Notes: generated by a model not told the origin, from the letters alone. DNA of 64,000 nucleotides from Siphonodentalium dalli (GCA_032622095.1 CP136061.1:58361301-58425300), one strand, 5' to 3'; shown: positions 34,978 to 47,697, counted from the first letter of the stretch. Numbers and translations are program-made.

Positions 34978-35029
34978 AGAGTAGAGATTCATGGCATGAT
35001 CTACCCTCCTCCCAATATATCTAATACGG

Positions 35030-35527
35030 TATGGGATGCCAAATTGACATTTAATAAATAATTGAGCTTAAGCGCAATAATGAATCTTATTAAGAACATT
35101 CCTTATTATACGCATAACCGCAATACATCCTTATTGCGCTTAAGTGCAATTAATATCTCCCTCATGAGAAAATAGTAGAATTATCCTATAATTTTGTGTG
35201 TTAACAGGGATAGAATCTGATGGAATCTGAATAGGCCTACACGTGGACAGTCACCATGTGACCAATAAACTCCACCCATTGCACCATGGACTACACTATT
35301 GGAATTATAGGGAGTTTATGTAATATTCCTTATTTGCGCTTAAGCGCAATAAGGAATATTCTTATTGCACTTAAGCCCAATAAGGAAATTCCTTATTGCG
35401 CTTAAACGCAATAAGGAATCTCTTATTGTGCTTAATGGCAATTAGATTTTTCCTTATTGCGCTAATAAGGAATTCCTTATTGCGCTTAAGCTCAATTATT
35501 TATTAAATGTCAATTTGGCATCCCACA
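35030..35527. mobile_element. Palindrome-rich MITE, copy 2
   Basis: Same ends (tatgggatgccaaattgaca ... tgtcaatttggcatccca) and interior as copy 1, but with the central unique segment inverted (tcatgagggag at 34766 versus ctccctcatga near 35157). The flanks share AATAC, but a target duplication is not clean. Confidence 0.75.
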
Positions 35528-36880
35528 ATACTGGGCCACACTTTTTGAAATTAGTTATTTTAATACTACAGGTCACTGTTGGAGACTTTAGTTCAATTTG
35601 AATCTGCAAGGCCTGTACTAGTGTAGGCCTACTGCGGCCAGTCCAGTCCAAAGCCATACATGTACATTTTAGTGTCAAATTGCACTTGCTACATGTACAT
35701 TTTTCTGACGCTATCTACCCACACTGTTTTTTTTAAATCTGCGTGTTTGAACGATAGGTTCTCCAAAAGTTCCCATTAATTATGACCTGAGTCACTCTCC
35801 TGGGTCATCAGGATAAGAATTCCCGCTGTTGACAATATTCAATTAGAATGTCAACAACATAGCCTGATCTGATCACACGAACTTCAATTCGAACCGAGTT
35901 TTTGACAAGTTTTCCAGGCAATAATCGTTGATTTCATATGTGAGGACCCAACATTCCCATTCAACACAACATACACGGAGATAAAACTCCGATAATCTAA
36001 CTCAAATATGCGTTCTAAAGTCATTAGCTTCACTCCCGGTGGGCATATATTTGATGTCAGACAGAACTGTGCCCGATATACCACAAGAAAGGTCATAAAA
36101 AACTAGAAAGAAAACCCCAATGTGGCATATTTTTAGTGCGGTACTCGCCCTGTATTAAATTGTTGAAAACTGCGATCAGAGTAAGAAATCTTCTCAGATA
36201 CTAATACATTTTCGGAGCGAATCAGCGCGCGGAGTCTCATGGAATTATATTCGGAGGAAATCGGAACCACCCGAATAACGACGATCGGCTGGCACGCACG
36301 ACTGGGAGAACAACAAACAAAATAATAGGGGGCCTATCATAGTTTTTGCATTCAAGTTTTCTAAGTAAAATGTCGACAATTATTTGGCAACTAACAAAGT
36401 TTTCACACTCTGTATATATATTTATATATATATGGAATTTTTGCAAATTTAGGAGAGAATGAGTACGTATTCACAGTGTGCAAAAGACGATTGGCACACC
36501 TCCGAAATTATCCAGGTTCACCAATAATAAACAAATCTGGGAATTTGCCTTCTAATCTAACGTCAACATATTTGGCCGAATACAAGGTGAAGTTATCTGC
36601 ATGCGAATTATTGACTTCTGTAAATGTAAATTATAAGCAATATTTCAATAATATTTGACATCACAATAGACCAATCGTGCTGAGCTAGATCGATTGGTCT
36701 TTCTGACACTGTTGAAAGAGATTTCTTGAATATTGAAATTTTGTTTGCTTGAAGATTTGTTCAAATTTATGATGAATATACCAGCAAAAAATTATACATT
36801 GTCTTTCATTAGTTTCAAAATTGTCTTTCATTAGTTTCAAAATGAATAAGAATAATTTTTTTACAAAAAAATGGTTGTAA
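35528..36880. other. No recognised feature
   Basis: A tatata run at 36412-36432 and a short duplication (attgtctttcattagtttcaaaa) at ~36800. No supported gene. Confidence 0.4.
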
Positions 36881-37660
36881 CTTGAAAGAACAATTTAGAG
36901 TAGGCCTACTCCCTTTATCCAAGATTCATGCTGGCTGTGAAAGACCGATGGGATTATTTTAGCCCGATCGGTATATTTTAGCCCGATCCTGCCCGATCGG
37001 GCTATTATTGATTGATCGGTGGTTCACCCAGACCTGTAGGATATGCGCACTATAGGATATAGATAAGGCGTTTTATGTATGGGAGGCCTATTTCACTTGA
37101 AAGAACAATTTATAGTAGGCCTACTCCCTTTATCCAAGATTCAGGCTGGCTGTGAAAGACCGATCGGTCTATTTTAGCCCGATCGGGCTATTATTGATTG
37201 ATCGGTGGTTCACCCAGACCTGTAGGGTATGCGCGCTATAGTATATAGATAAGGCGTTTCATGTATGGGAGGCCTATTTCGCTTGAAAGAACAATTTATA
37301 GTAGGCCTACTCCCTTTATCCAAGATTCAGGCTGGCTGTGAAAGACCGATCGGTCTATTTTAGCCCGATCGGGCTATTATTGATTGATCGGTGGTTCACC
37401 CAGACCTGTAGGGTATGCGTGCTATAGTATTCATGTATGGGAGGCCTATTTCACTTGAAAGAACAATTTAGAGTCGGCCTACTCCCTTTATCCAAGATTC
37501 AAGCTGGCTGTGAAAGAACGATCGGTCTATTTTAGCCTGATCGGTCTACTTTAGCCCGATCGGGCTGTTATTGATTGATCGGTGGTTCACCCAGACCTGT
37601 AGGATATACGCGCTATAGGATATAGATACGGCATTTCATGTATGGGATACCCATTTCACA
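36881..37660. repeat. Tandem repeat, four units of 172-215 bp
   Basis: Units start at cttgaaagaacaattta (36881, 37096, 37282, 37454) and include gtaggcctactccctttatc, gaccgatcggtc and gcccgatcgggc palindromes and ggtggttcacccagacctgt. Confidence 0.9.
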
Positions 37661-37779
37661 TTTATTATTCATTTACGATCAAGCGCAAATATTTCGCAAA
37701 ATAACATCTATCATTTGCGCTTCAGTGTAAATCATTTGCGCTAATAAAAATTAATATGCATTGATATCACCCCCCCTGG

Positions 37780-38170
37780 ATTAATTTTAAATGGCACAGA
37801 CCCACCATATGAGGGAAGCACCCCCCCCCCCCCAGTAACCCCAATATCTCTTTTATGACCATGGAAATGGTAGAGATATGTGCAGGATATATCTCTTTTA
37901 TAAAATATACTAGATCTCTGGGATGGAGACACAAATTCTTGCGGACAGGGATGCTGATAATATGAAAATTGGGGTTTTCCCCAATTTCAAGTCAATAAGT
38001 ACACCATATGAGGGAAGCGAGTCCCCAGTAACACCGAATTCCATATTTATGGCCATGGAAATGGTGTATATCTGTGTAGGAGATGTCCCTTTAATAAAAT
38101 ATACTAGAGCTCTGGGAGTGAGGCACCAATTCTCACTAGAGCTCTGGGAGTGAGGCACCAAATAGTATGG
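37780..38170. repeat. Two tandem copies of the gctgataatatga / ccatatgagggaagc repeat
   Basis: Copies start near 37800 and 37985; each contains accatatgagggaagc and an atggccatggaaatggt-like block. A 30-bp tandem duplication (actagagctctgggagtgag) lies at 38102-38160. A C homopolymer sits at ~37821. Confidence 0.7.
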
Positions 38171-38324
38171 GACACCAGGGACAGAGATGCTGATATATGC
38201 ATATGGAAATATTTTTTCTTCAATGTTTCAGTATTATATGGGGCTACTACTATGGATCCATGATAATATACTATGAGATGGACTCTACCATTCACAATCA
38301 GAGGGAAGTAAGGGAGTGTTAGGT

Positions 38325-38945
38325 ATTTGCGCTTAAGCGCAAATATATTGATAGACATATACTTGCGCTTAAGCGCAAATGATTAATTTTCACATTTTAT
38401 ATTAACTAATTGCATTTAAGCGTAAATCAGTTACGCTTAATGTAATCATTTACGCTTAAGCATAATTGACTTATGCGTTATCATAATACATTGGAATTAT
38501 ATTAAGAGCAATAATTTCATCGGCTGTCTTACCTTATAGGTATATTTGTATAATCTGATGTATGTTAACTTACTGGCATTAGTAATGTGGTTGCATCCAT
38601 TTCAGCTTGAGTATGTGGAGTTCAATGGGGGTGTATATGAATTACGGTTAAGCGCAACTCATTTACGCTTAAGTGGATTTCATTTACACTTAAGCGTAAT
38701 TGAAATGAATTATGCTTAAGCAAATACATGTACCTATCTCCAACTGGTTTCCTCAGTCTGAACATCCATCTTAGTATGGGATCTGGGTGGAGTCCTCACC
38801 TATGTTTGAGTAATGTTTTATGGCCTGAGTTAATTTGAGTTTAGAGCAAATCACATGGGAGTCTTTTTTACATTTATTATTTATTTGCATACAAATATTT
38901 GCGCTTAAGCATAAAGCAATTGCGCTTACTTAGTGCAAATATACA
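38325..38945. repeat. Degenerate CTTAAG palindrome cluster
   Basis: Scattered gcgcttaagcgcaaat, acgcttaagcataat and acacttaagcgtaat palindromes, like those of the 34-35 kb MITEs but without clear ends. Confidence 0.65.
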
Positions 38946-38949
38946 ACAC

Positions 38950-39763
38950 TTCTTTACTTCCATCCAATTTTAACTGTCAATGATTGAGTCCATCTTATGG
39001 TATATTTATTTGGGCCTATATAAACTCAAAAATTGAAGAAAACATAATTCCATATGGATATCTATATCACTATCGCTGTCCCAAACAAATACGGTCTGTA
39101 CTAGAATAGTGAATAGCAATATGGCACACATGTAGCATTGCACAGGTAATTAAACAGTTTGAAATACACATGTAAGACAACACTTTCTGCACGAGACTGT
39201 ACCTGCTGTAGTTCGATCATAAAATCGGTCAACGATCTGCAACGATTACAAAGTTCTATAAATAGTAACATTTTCAACTGTTACCGTTGTTCATTGCTCG
39301 ATCATGACCACTTTGATTATAATTCTTTCATAACTCGGTCAATGTTCTTCCGTTGGAGATTTCAGGCAATAATTCCTTTTATATCCCTCCCATTCGAATT
39401 GACTATACCGCTTGTTTTTCGTTTTATTAAGCTGATGTTACGCTATTCCAGCAAACGGCCTCCCTCCACGGAAGCTATTTTCTGAGAACGAAAGCCGACT
39501 CAATCCCGACCAAGTCGGAAGTGTTCGGGTGTTTCCGCGACTGCACACGACAACTCGTCTGTGTATTTATTTCGCGTTTACAGTGGAATTATTCGTCCCG
39601 ATTGAGGGAAAGTAAATAGTTAGTTACGTGGCCGTATAATTAGTACAAACTGATATCTGGTTAGGGCATTTCGTGTATGGGGGTTATTTTATTCAGTCTT
39701 TCCACAGAATAACGCAGGGAACTCAATTGTGAGGTTCAATTTACGTTTCACATCACTTTAAGA
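38950..39763. other. No recognised feature
   Basis: An open frame at 39159-39485 has no recognisable domain. Confidence 0.4.
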
Positions 39764-39860
39764 CCTTGTTCGTGAAACGCACTTATGACTGAAGTTTGAA
39801 CTTATGACCATTTTAAGTCCCAACTATGTCATAAGTTGCTTTCATGAAACAGGGCCCATG
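39764..39860. repeat. Palindromic-MITE relic (gggccc family)
   Basis: Reads gttcgtgaaacgcacttatgac ... gtcataagttgctttcatgaaacagggccc, with ends inverted relative to each other. The right end matches 22561-22612 in reverse. Confidence 0.6.
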
Positions 39861-40440
39861 TTTTGGATTCACTACGACTTTATACTCGGTACATATATGG
39901 GTATCGACAATTCCCGTGTCCCCAGTGGTCTTGCTATATTAATTATGATTGTATACTAGGTAAGGACTATATCAAATCGATAAAAGTCCGATTCAGATGT
40001 CCACGAACGTATCGGTGCAATATGATGTTTAGGAATATAATAGCCATGCATAAACAGAAAACAAACATGATTTTCCATGGCAGCATTTTCCAGCATTGGC
40101 TCAGTAATCGTTATATAGTATACCAGCTCATGCACGATCGCGTAGCTGAACCTAACCAATGAAATCAACAATGCAACCATTGAATTGCTATTGGATGTTG
40201 GTGATCGGTATGTGAAATCGCTTGAAATATCTGCTGGCAGACCTTGGCTGTTGGCATATACAGTACGCAACTGGCGTTCGAGAATAGGCCATTAGGAGCC
40301 GTAAATCACCGAATATCGGTCAGAGATATCGTGTCTTATTTTAATGGAGCCCATTAAACGATGGCAATCAACCGCACTCTTGACATGGAAGCACGCAGTG
40401 ACCTACACCTATGGATATCGCCCCACCCGAATATATCATA
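39861..40440. other. Flank of the Helitron
   Basis: No recognised gene. It ends ...atatatcata, and the final A (40440) is the left half of the Helitron's AT target. Confidence 0.4.
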
Positions 40441-40461
40441 TCTCATATATATTTTGAAGAC

Positions 40462-40524
40462 CTCTGTCTGTCTGTTTGTCTGTTTGTCTGTTTGTCCTGT
40501 CTGTCTGTCTGTCTGTCTGTCTGT
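40462..40524. repeat. (TCTG)n microsatellite near the Helitron 5' end
   Basis: ctgtctgtctgtttgtctgt-type tetranucleotide run. Confidence 0.9.
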
Positions 40525-40589
40525 CATTAATACAAATCTACGATTCTCGACCGATCGGGACGAAACTTGGTACGTGTGTGTAGTTTGAC

Positions 40590-40905
40590 CAGGCGGTCGT
40601 CGTTGTCGTATTGGCGAGCCCGTGCAGCGCATGCGCAGACGAGATCTCGGAAACGGGTGGAGCTATCAACTTGAAATTTGCTATGTGAATGTATCTTGCC
40701 CCGGATACGAATTTTATCGGGTCGCCGAGCCCGTGCGACGCCAGCTTCGCGCATACGCAGACGAGATCTCGGAAACGGGTGGAGCTATCGACTTAAAATT
40801 TGGTATGTGAATGTATCTTTCCCCGGATACGAATTATATCGGGTCGCCGAGCCCATGCGACGCCAGCTTCGCGCATGCGCAGACCAGATCTCATAAAAAA
40901 TTTTA
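40590..40905 (+). repeat. Tandem repeat, ~122-bp unit, ~2.6 copies (Helitron 5' region)
   Basis: agacgagatctcggaaacgg recurs at 40637 and 40759, with a partial copy at 40881, each accompanied by gtcgccgagccc and gacgccagcttcgcgca. Confidence 0.85.
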
Positions 40906-41117
40906 TCCGTGCGACGCCAGCTTCGCGCAGCCCTCGATACATGCACGAAAAGACACAAGACTTTATGTTATCAACTGGTCAATAATAACGAAATTGTGCC
41001 GTCATCATTCACGAGTTATCAAAATAATAACGAAATTGTGCCGTCATCATTCACGATACATGCAAGAAAAGACACAAGACTTTATGTAATCAGAACAAGG
41101 ACAATTCTTCCCACAAT

Positions 41118-42110
41118 AGACGCTCTTTATTATTTCCATATCAGGAATCCGTTCACAGATAACGCTCTTTATGTTATCCAGGAATTCAATGTCTACCAAA
41201 CGCCACGAACTAACTGTTTCATTGCAGTTACTGCCTCAACCTCTCTTTTCTTATAATTTGCCATTTAAGCTTTCTTTCGTCCACTGCGGATGTTCATTTC
41301 CACGTATGTCAAGAACATTATATCTCTCATTGTAATTACTGTGCCAAAATCTGGTCAATAATAACGAAATTGTGCCGCCATCCTTCACCGGCAGCCCTCG
41401 ATACATGCAATAAAAGACACAAGACTTTATGTTATCAGAACAAGGACAATTCTGCCCACCACCATAGCACATTTCATCAACATTCATCCATTCATTAATC
41501 ACAAGCATATCTTCCCCTATTCTGGCGTGAACTGTGATCTGTGAAAATGCATTTCTATTAGAATATCAAACATGATATAGACGCTCTTTATTATTTCCAT
41601 ATCAGGAATCCGTTCACAGATAACGCTCTTTATGTTAGCCAGGAATTCAATGTCGACCAAACGCCACGAACTAACTGTTTCATTGCAGTTACTGCCTCAA
41701 CCTGTCTGTTCTTATAATTTGCTATTTAAGCTTTCTTTCGTCCACTGCGGATGTTCATTTCCACGTATGTCAAGAACATTTTATCTCTCATTGTAATTAC
41801 TGTGCCAAAATCTGGTCAATAATAACGAAATTGTGCCGTCATCCTTCACCGGCAGCCCTCGATACATGCAAGAAAAGACACACGACTTTATGTTATCAGA
41901 ACAAGGACAATTCTTCCCACCACCACAGCACATTTCATCTACATTCATCCATTAATTAATCACAAGCATGTCTTCCCCTATTCTGGCGTGAACTGTGAAC
42001 TGTGATAATATAGACGCTCTTTATTATTTCCGTATCAGGAATCCGTTCACAGATAATGCTCTTTATATGTTAGCCAGGAATTTAATGTCTACCAAACGCC
42101 ACGAACTAAC
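41118..42110 (+). repeat. Tandem repeat, units of 461 and 433 bp plus a partial third (Helitron 5' region)
   Basis: Units start agacgctctttattatttcc at 41118, 41579 and 42012. Each complete unit includes a segment resembling part of the Rep coding region (see 44270-44335). Confidence 0.85.
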
Positions 42111-42790
42111 GTTTTGTGCATTTGTTGACATTGTTGGGATGTACTCTCCTTGAAGCAGAGCTTCGTGGAATATTTTTTTTCTGATTTCTTGATTACCATT
42201 GCAGTTCCAGATCTCGGAAAAGGGTTGAGCTATTGAATTGAAATGTATTAATCAGAAGCATATCTTCCCTTATTCGGTTGTGGACTGCTGCTCGCCTGCA
42301 AATCACCCGTCATGGAAGCATATCTTCCCCTATAACTGTATCATTGCAGTTACTGCCTTAATCTGTCTTTTCTTATAATTTGCTATTTAAGCTTTCTTTC
42401 GTCCACTGCGGATGTTCATTTCCACGTATGTAGGCTTTTTTCGCTGCCAAAATGTATTAATCAGAAGCATATCTTCCCCTATTCGGGTACCAAAATGGCA
42501 AAATGTATTAATCAGAAGCATATCTTCCCCTATTCGGGTGTGAACTGCTGGTCGCCCCTGACGAGATTGGTCGCCCCTGACGAGATTCCACCATGAGAGA
42601 ATCGAAACTTCACTTTATATGCCCATCATTGTAAGTGATGTCGGGCAATGTCCCACGCAAATTTATCTTCAGAAATTTTCGAACTTTTCAGAAGTTTTTA
42701 GTATTATCTCGGTTCCCTCGAAGTTCATATAATTTGAACGGCCCTTCTGAGGGCCACTATTAGCGCAAGGGACTCGATAATACATAGAAA

Positions 42791-43504
42791 ATGCCCCCGA
42801 AAAAGCGGAAGCTCATAGGCCGCAAGAGTAACAATACAAGTGCGAAACAGATTTGTCGTGATAACGAAACTGACGAACAGCGCCAGTTGCGGCTGGATGC
42901 CGATCGCCAGTCGACGGCCCTTTCCAGGGCGTCAGAAACTGACCAACAGCGCCAGTTGCGGCTGGATGCCGATCGCCAGTCGACGGCCCTTTCCAGTGCG
43001 TCAGATACTGACCAACAGCGCCAGTTGCGGCTGGATGCCGATCGCCAGTCGACGGCCCTTTCCAGGGCGTCAGAAACTGACGAACAGCGCCAGTTGCGAC
43101 TGGTAGCCGTTCGCCAGTCGACGGCCCTTTCCAGGGCGTCAGAAACGGTTGCACAAACGGAATTGCGTCGACGAAACGACCGAGTCGCTACTGCAAATGC
43201 CACATAAGAACAGCAACGTCTCAACGTTATTAGTTGGGGAAAAGCAGCCATGAATTACAATCCATCCATCGATTATACATCTCACGACTCTCTCCGAGTT
43301 GGCCAAATGATGGTTGTTTGTGAGCACTGCTCTGCTTTGATGTGGCGCACCGAACCCTTAGGTTTCTGCTGTTCTCGTGGGAAGGTCTCCCTTCCGATTC
43401 GTCCAGACCAACCACAGCCCCTGAGAGACATACTTAGTGGCGATTCACCAGACTCGGAACATTTCCTCCACAACATCGCCGATATAATTCGGCTTTCCAA
43501 ATGA
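42791..43504 (+). pseudogene. Helitron N-terminal repeat and zinc-finger region
   Basis: From ATG 42791 the frame encodes a basic start (MPPKKRKLIGRK) and four copies of a 23-residue, 69-bp repeat (TDEQRQLRLDADRQ...SRASE), the coiled, charged repeats common at the N-terminus of Helitron proteins. A TAA at 43205 interrupts the frame, but the same frame continues through MNYNPSIDYTSHDSLRVGQM to MVVCEHCSALMWRTE and FCCSRGKVSLP, the Cys-rich region before Rep. It ends after IADIIRLSK at 43504, where the protein should continue into the next segment in another frame. So one nonsense change and one frameshift are visible. The 69-bp units differ little from each other, which implies recent repeat homogenisation. 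Confidence 0.8.
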
Positions 43505-44683
43505 CATCGTTTGGAGCTAATGTAATAACCGAAGGTGGTTTTATGCCAACATTCAAGGTTCAGGGCCAGATCTATCACATAATTGGCTCGCTCCTACCTA
43601 CAGCCGAACAACAACCCCGATTTGTGCAAGTCTACTTCATCGATGACCAGGCAAACCTTCGAGCATCCGATAACCTTAAACCTCATATGATCATCGCAAT
43701 CCAAGACATGTTGCACAACTCTTACATTACTAGCTTCAAGTATGCCATTGAGTCTAATCCCGGTCCGAATCTCGATGTTGTCGTCAATGCTGATAAAAAG
43801 CCTTCAGATGCACATCGTGGCAGGTTCAATGCCCCAGCTTGCAATGAACTTGCAGTGGTCATGACCGGGCAAGAACATGGAGCGCGAGACATAGTAATTA
43901 AGTCCCGTGATAACACAATCAGGAGGATTTGCGAGACAAAACAGGTCATATGACCCTCTACAGTACCATATACTGTGTGTGCGTGGTGAAGATGGCTATC
44001 GCTTGGGGATCCAACATGCTGTCGGTCGAAAGAATGTCTCGTGCAATGATTTCTATGCTTACTATTTCATGGTAAGGAGCAATTCTTTCAACCACTTACA
44101 TCGGAGTAGGAATCTGTTCAATCAGTTTGCTGTCGACATGTATGCTAAGGTTGAATCTGGGAGACTGTTTTACATTCGTTCACACCAGCGTGAATTACGA
44201 GCAGATTCCTACATTCATCTCCGAGACAGCATCAATAACGATCAGACAGAAGGCCATGGTCAACTTTGTATACTTCCGTCATCATTCACAGGAAGTCCAC
44301 GATATATGCAAGAGAAGACACAGGACGCCTTGACGTATGTGAAGAATTTTGGTCGCCCAGATCTCTTTGTCACGTTTACATGTAATCCCAAAAGGGAGGA
44401 GGTCAAGAGAGAGTTGTTCGAGGGCCAGGCACCAAGGGACAGACATGATGTGGTTGCCCGTGTTTTCCGCCTGAAACTTCAGAAACTCATGTTTCTGGTG
44501 AAGAAATGTCATATCTTCGGGCAATCATTATGTGACATGTACACCATTAAGTGGCAGAAGAGGGGCCTCCCCCACTCACACTTCCTCATATGGTTACAGG
44601 ATAAGATTCATGCAGACCAGATAGATAACTCTCGGCTGAATTGCCTGATCCCGAGCAAGACCAAACACTGTATGATTTGGTAA
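43501..44683 (+). pseudogene. Helitron Rep N-terminal and HUH region
   Basis: First frame (43501-43950): MTSFGANVI, FKVQGQIYHIIGSLLP and an FVQVYFID strand, the standard pre-Rep region. A frameshift at ~43940 leads to the second frame (from 43907): RSYDPLQYHILCVRGEDGY, then MQEKTQDALTYVKNFGRPDL and FVTFTCNPKREEV (Rep motif 1), then KRGLPHSHFLIWL, the HUH metal-binding motif (HSH). In copy 1 of the duplicated segment a 4-base deletion (~44628) ends the frame at 44683. The endonuclease would nick and join DNA during rolling-circle transposition. This copy is inactive. Confidence 0.85.
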
Positions 44684-46129
44684 AGACGCATATGGTCCAC
44701 GGACCATGCGGGCGGTTCAATCCCAACTCGTCTTGCATGAAAGATGGCAAGTGCTCGAAGCGATATCCGAGACAGTTTTTAGCAGAGACCCAGACATCTA
44801 ATGAAGGTTACCCTCTCTACAGGAGGCGTTCACCAGAAGGTGGCGGTTTCACTGCTAAAATAAGAATGAGAACTGGTGGAGACTTCGAAATCGACAACAG
44901 GTGGATTGTCCCTTATTGTCCTCTTCGGACGAAGTTATTCGATGCACATATTAATGTTGAATTTTGCAGCTCTGTCAAGTCCATTAAATATGTGTGCAGG
45001 TATATAAATAAGGGTTCAGATGCTGCCATGTTCGCATTACGAGACTCGAATGATGAGGTCAGCCAGTTTCAAATGGGCAGATATCTTAGCACAGGCGAGG
45101 CGTTCTGGAGAATATTTGATTTTCCTATTCATGACCGTCATCCTACAGTAGTTCGCCTCGCTGTCCATCTCGAAAATGGTCAGAGGGTGTATTTCACTGA
45201 GAATAATGCCCAGCAAGTAGCTGCTGCTCCACCAAAGGAAACGAGTTTAACATCTTTTTTCACGACATGTCAAAATGATGAGTTTGCTCGGAGTCTTCTC
45301 TACCTTGAAATGCCCGCATACTACACATGGGTGAACAACAGATGGTCCAGGCGGAAGCGGGGTTCACCAGTTGATGGACAGGTTGGTGTCTTCAAGGACA
45401 CGGCCCTGGGCAGACTGTACACGGTACACCCATCTCAGCATGAATGTTTTTATTTGAGGGTGCTCCTCTTGGAAGTTCGGGGTCCTGAATCTTTTGAAAG
45501 TCTGAGAACCATTGATGGTGAGGTATGCACGACTTTCCGCCAGTCTGCTCTCCAAAGAGGCCTTATTGAAGACGACATACAATGGGAAGCAACTATGTCC
45601 GAGGCTTCTGTTTCAAGAACGCCGAGGTGTATGCGTAGCCTCTTTGCTGTTCTGTTGCAGATGTGTGGAGTCTCAGATCCCAATGGTCTCTGGATGCAAT
45701 TCAGAGAGGATATGTCTGAAGACTTCCGCTGTAGACAGCAGAGGCTCAACCCAGATGTTGAGGTCGCCTTCAATGAAGATATCTTCAATCAAGCTCTCGT
45801 GGCTATTGAAGACAAGATTCTAGCACAGGAGGCCTTGAATTACACACTTTCGGACTTCCCCGAACTAACAGGATTGAAACTGTTCAACAACCAAGATAAA
45901 TACTTAGAGAGACGACATATGATAGAGATATCCTTGCTGATGTCATCGCTTCAAGTGAAGCGAAACTATTGCCAGAACTGCGGCATGTTTTTGACACAAT
46001 TATGGGTTCTGTAAACGGTGCCGGTGGTATATTTTTCTTAGATGCGCCAGGTGGTACTGGTAAAACGTTTCTGATAAACTTAATTCTTGCCAGGATTCGG
46101 ATTCAGGGGAAAATTGTCATTGCAGTTGC
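44641..46129 (+). pseudogene. Helitron Rep C-terminal region and helicase start, duplication copy 1
   Basis: A 457-codon open stretch (44641-46014) carries CMKDGKCSKRYPRQF (a cysteine-bearing motif), DNRWIVPYCPLRTKLFDAHI, and SIKYVCRYINKGSDA, where the tyrosines correspond to the Rep catalytic Tyr pair. A long linker to the helicase follows. A frameshift near 45910 moves the sequence (YDRDILADVI...LPELRHVFDTIMGSVNG) to a new frame, which reaches the Walker A motif GGTGKT (46050-46067) and FLINLILARIRIQGKIVIAVA. It then breaks off where the duplicated copy begins. The helicase therefore ends after Walker A in this copy. Confidence 0.85.
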
Positions 46130-47697
46130 CCGTGTTTTCCGCCTGAAACTTCAGAAACTCATGTTTCTGGTGAAGAAATGTCATATCTTCGGGCAATCAT
46201 TATGTGACATGTACACCATTGAGTGGCAGAAGAGGGGCCTCCCCCACTCACACTTCCTCATATGGTTACAGGATAAGATTCATGCAGACCAGATAGATAA
46301 CATCATCTCGGCTGAATTGCCTGATCCCGAGCAAGATCAAACACTGTATGATTTGGTAAAGACGCATATGGTCCACGGAGCATGCGTGCGGTTCAATCCC
46401 AACTCGCCTTGCGTGAAAGATCATGAAAGATGGCAAGTGCTCGAAGCGATATCCGAGACAGTTTTTAGCAGAGACCCAGACATCTAATGAAGGTTACCCT
46501 CTCTACAGGAGGCGTTCACCAGAAGGTGGCGGTTTCACTGCTAAAATAAGAATGAGAACTGGTGGAGACTTCGAAATCGACAACAGGTGGATTGTCCCTT
46601 ATTGTCCTCTTCTGACGAAGTTATTCGATGCACATATTAATGTTGAATTTTGCAGCTCTGTCAAGTCCATTAAATATGTGTGCAGGTATATAAATAAGGG
46701 TTCAGATGCTGCCATGTTCGCATTACGAGACTCGAATGATGAGGTCAGCCAGTTTCAAATGGGCAGATATCTTAGCACAAGCGAGGCGTTCTGGAGAATA
46801 TTTGATTTTCCTATTCATGACCGTCATCCTACAGTAGTTCGCCTCGCTGTCCATCTCGAAAATGGTCAGAGGGTGTATTTCACTGAGAATAATGCCCAGC
46901 AAGTAGCTGCTGCACCAAAGGAAACGAGTTTAACATCTTTTTTCACGACATGTCAAAATGATGAGTTTGCTCGGAGTCTTCTCTACCTTGAAATGCCCGC
47001 ATACTACACATGGGTGAACAACAGATGGTCCAGGCGGAAGCGGGGTTCACCAGTTGATGGACAGGTTGGTGTCTTCAAGGACACGGCCCTGGGCAGACTG
47101 TACACGGTACACCCATCTCAGCATGAATGTTTTTATTTGAGGGTGCTCCTCTTGGAAGTTAGGGGTTCTGAATCTTTTGAAAGTCTGAGAACCATTGATG
47201 GTGAGGTATGCACGACTTTCCGCCAGTCTGCTCTCCAAAGAGGCCTTATTGAAGACGACAGACAATGGGAAGCAACTATGTCCGAGGCTTCTGTTTCAAG
47301 AACGCCGAGGTGTATGCGTAGCCTCTTTGCTGTTCTGTTGCAGATGTGTGGAGTCTCAGATCCCAATGGTCTCTGGATGCAATTCAGAAAGGATATGTCT
47401 GAAGACTTCCGCTGTAGACAGCAGAGGCTCAACCCAGATGTTGAGGTCGCCTTCAATGAAGATATCTTCAATCAAGCTCTCGTGGCTATTGAAGACAAGA
47501 TTCTAGCCCAGGAGGCCTTGAATTACACACTTTCGGACTTCCCCGAACTAACAGGATTGAAACTGTTCAACAACCAAGATAAATACTTAGAGAGACGACA
47601 TATGATAGAGATATCCTTGCTGATGTCATCGCTTCAAGTGAAGCGAAACTATTGCCAGAACAGCGGCATGTTTTTGACACAATTATGGGTTCTGTAA
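46130..47697 (+). pseudogene. Helitron Rep region, duplication copy 2
   Basis: Starts in mid-Rep (RVFRLKLQKLMFLVKKCHIF) directly after the helicase start of copy 1. It keeps the HUH motif GLPHSHFLIWL and the four bases deleted in copy 1 (DNIISAELPDPEQDQ). A 10-base insertion at ~46415 shifts the frame, so a second frame from 46423 carries MKDGKCSKRYPRQF, the tyrosine motif KYVCRYINKG and the linker to 47697. The frameshift before YDRDILADVI is shared with copy 1. No functional Rep is possible. Confidence 0.85.

Noticed and set aside
33725-35527. Transcription-factor or origin-like palindrome array
   Set aside because: The palindromes lie inside two elements with matching terminal inverted repeats, so a MITE explanation is sufficient.
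42760-43251. Minus-strand and alternative-frame ORFs over the Helitron N-terminus
   Set aside because: The 69-bp repeat is a multiple of three, so every frame is open. The plus-strand frame with KKRK and the repeat fits Helitron proteins and continues in frame to the zinc-finger region.
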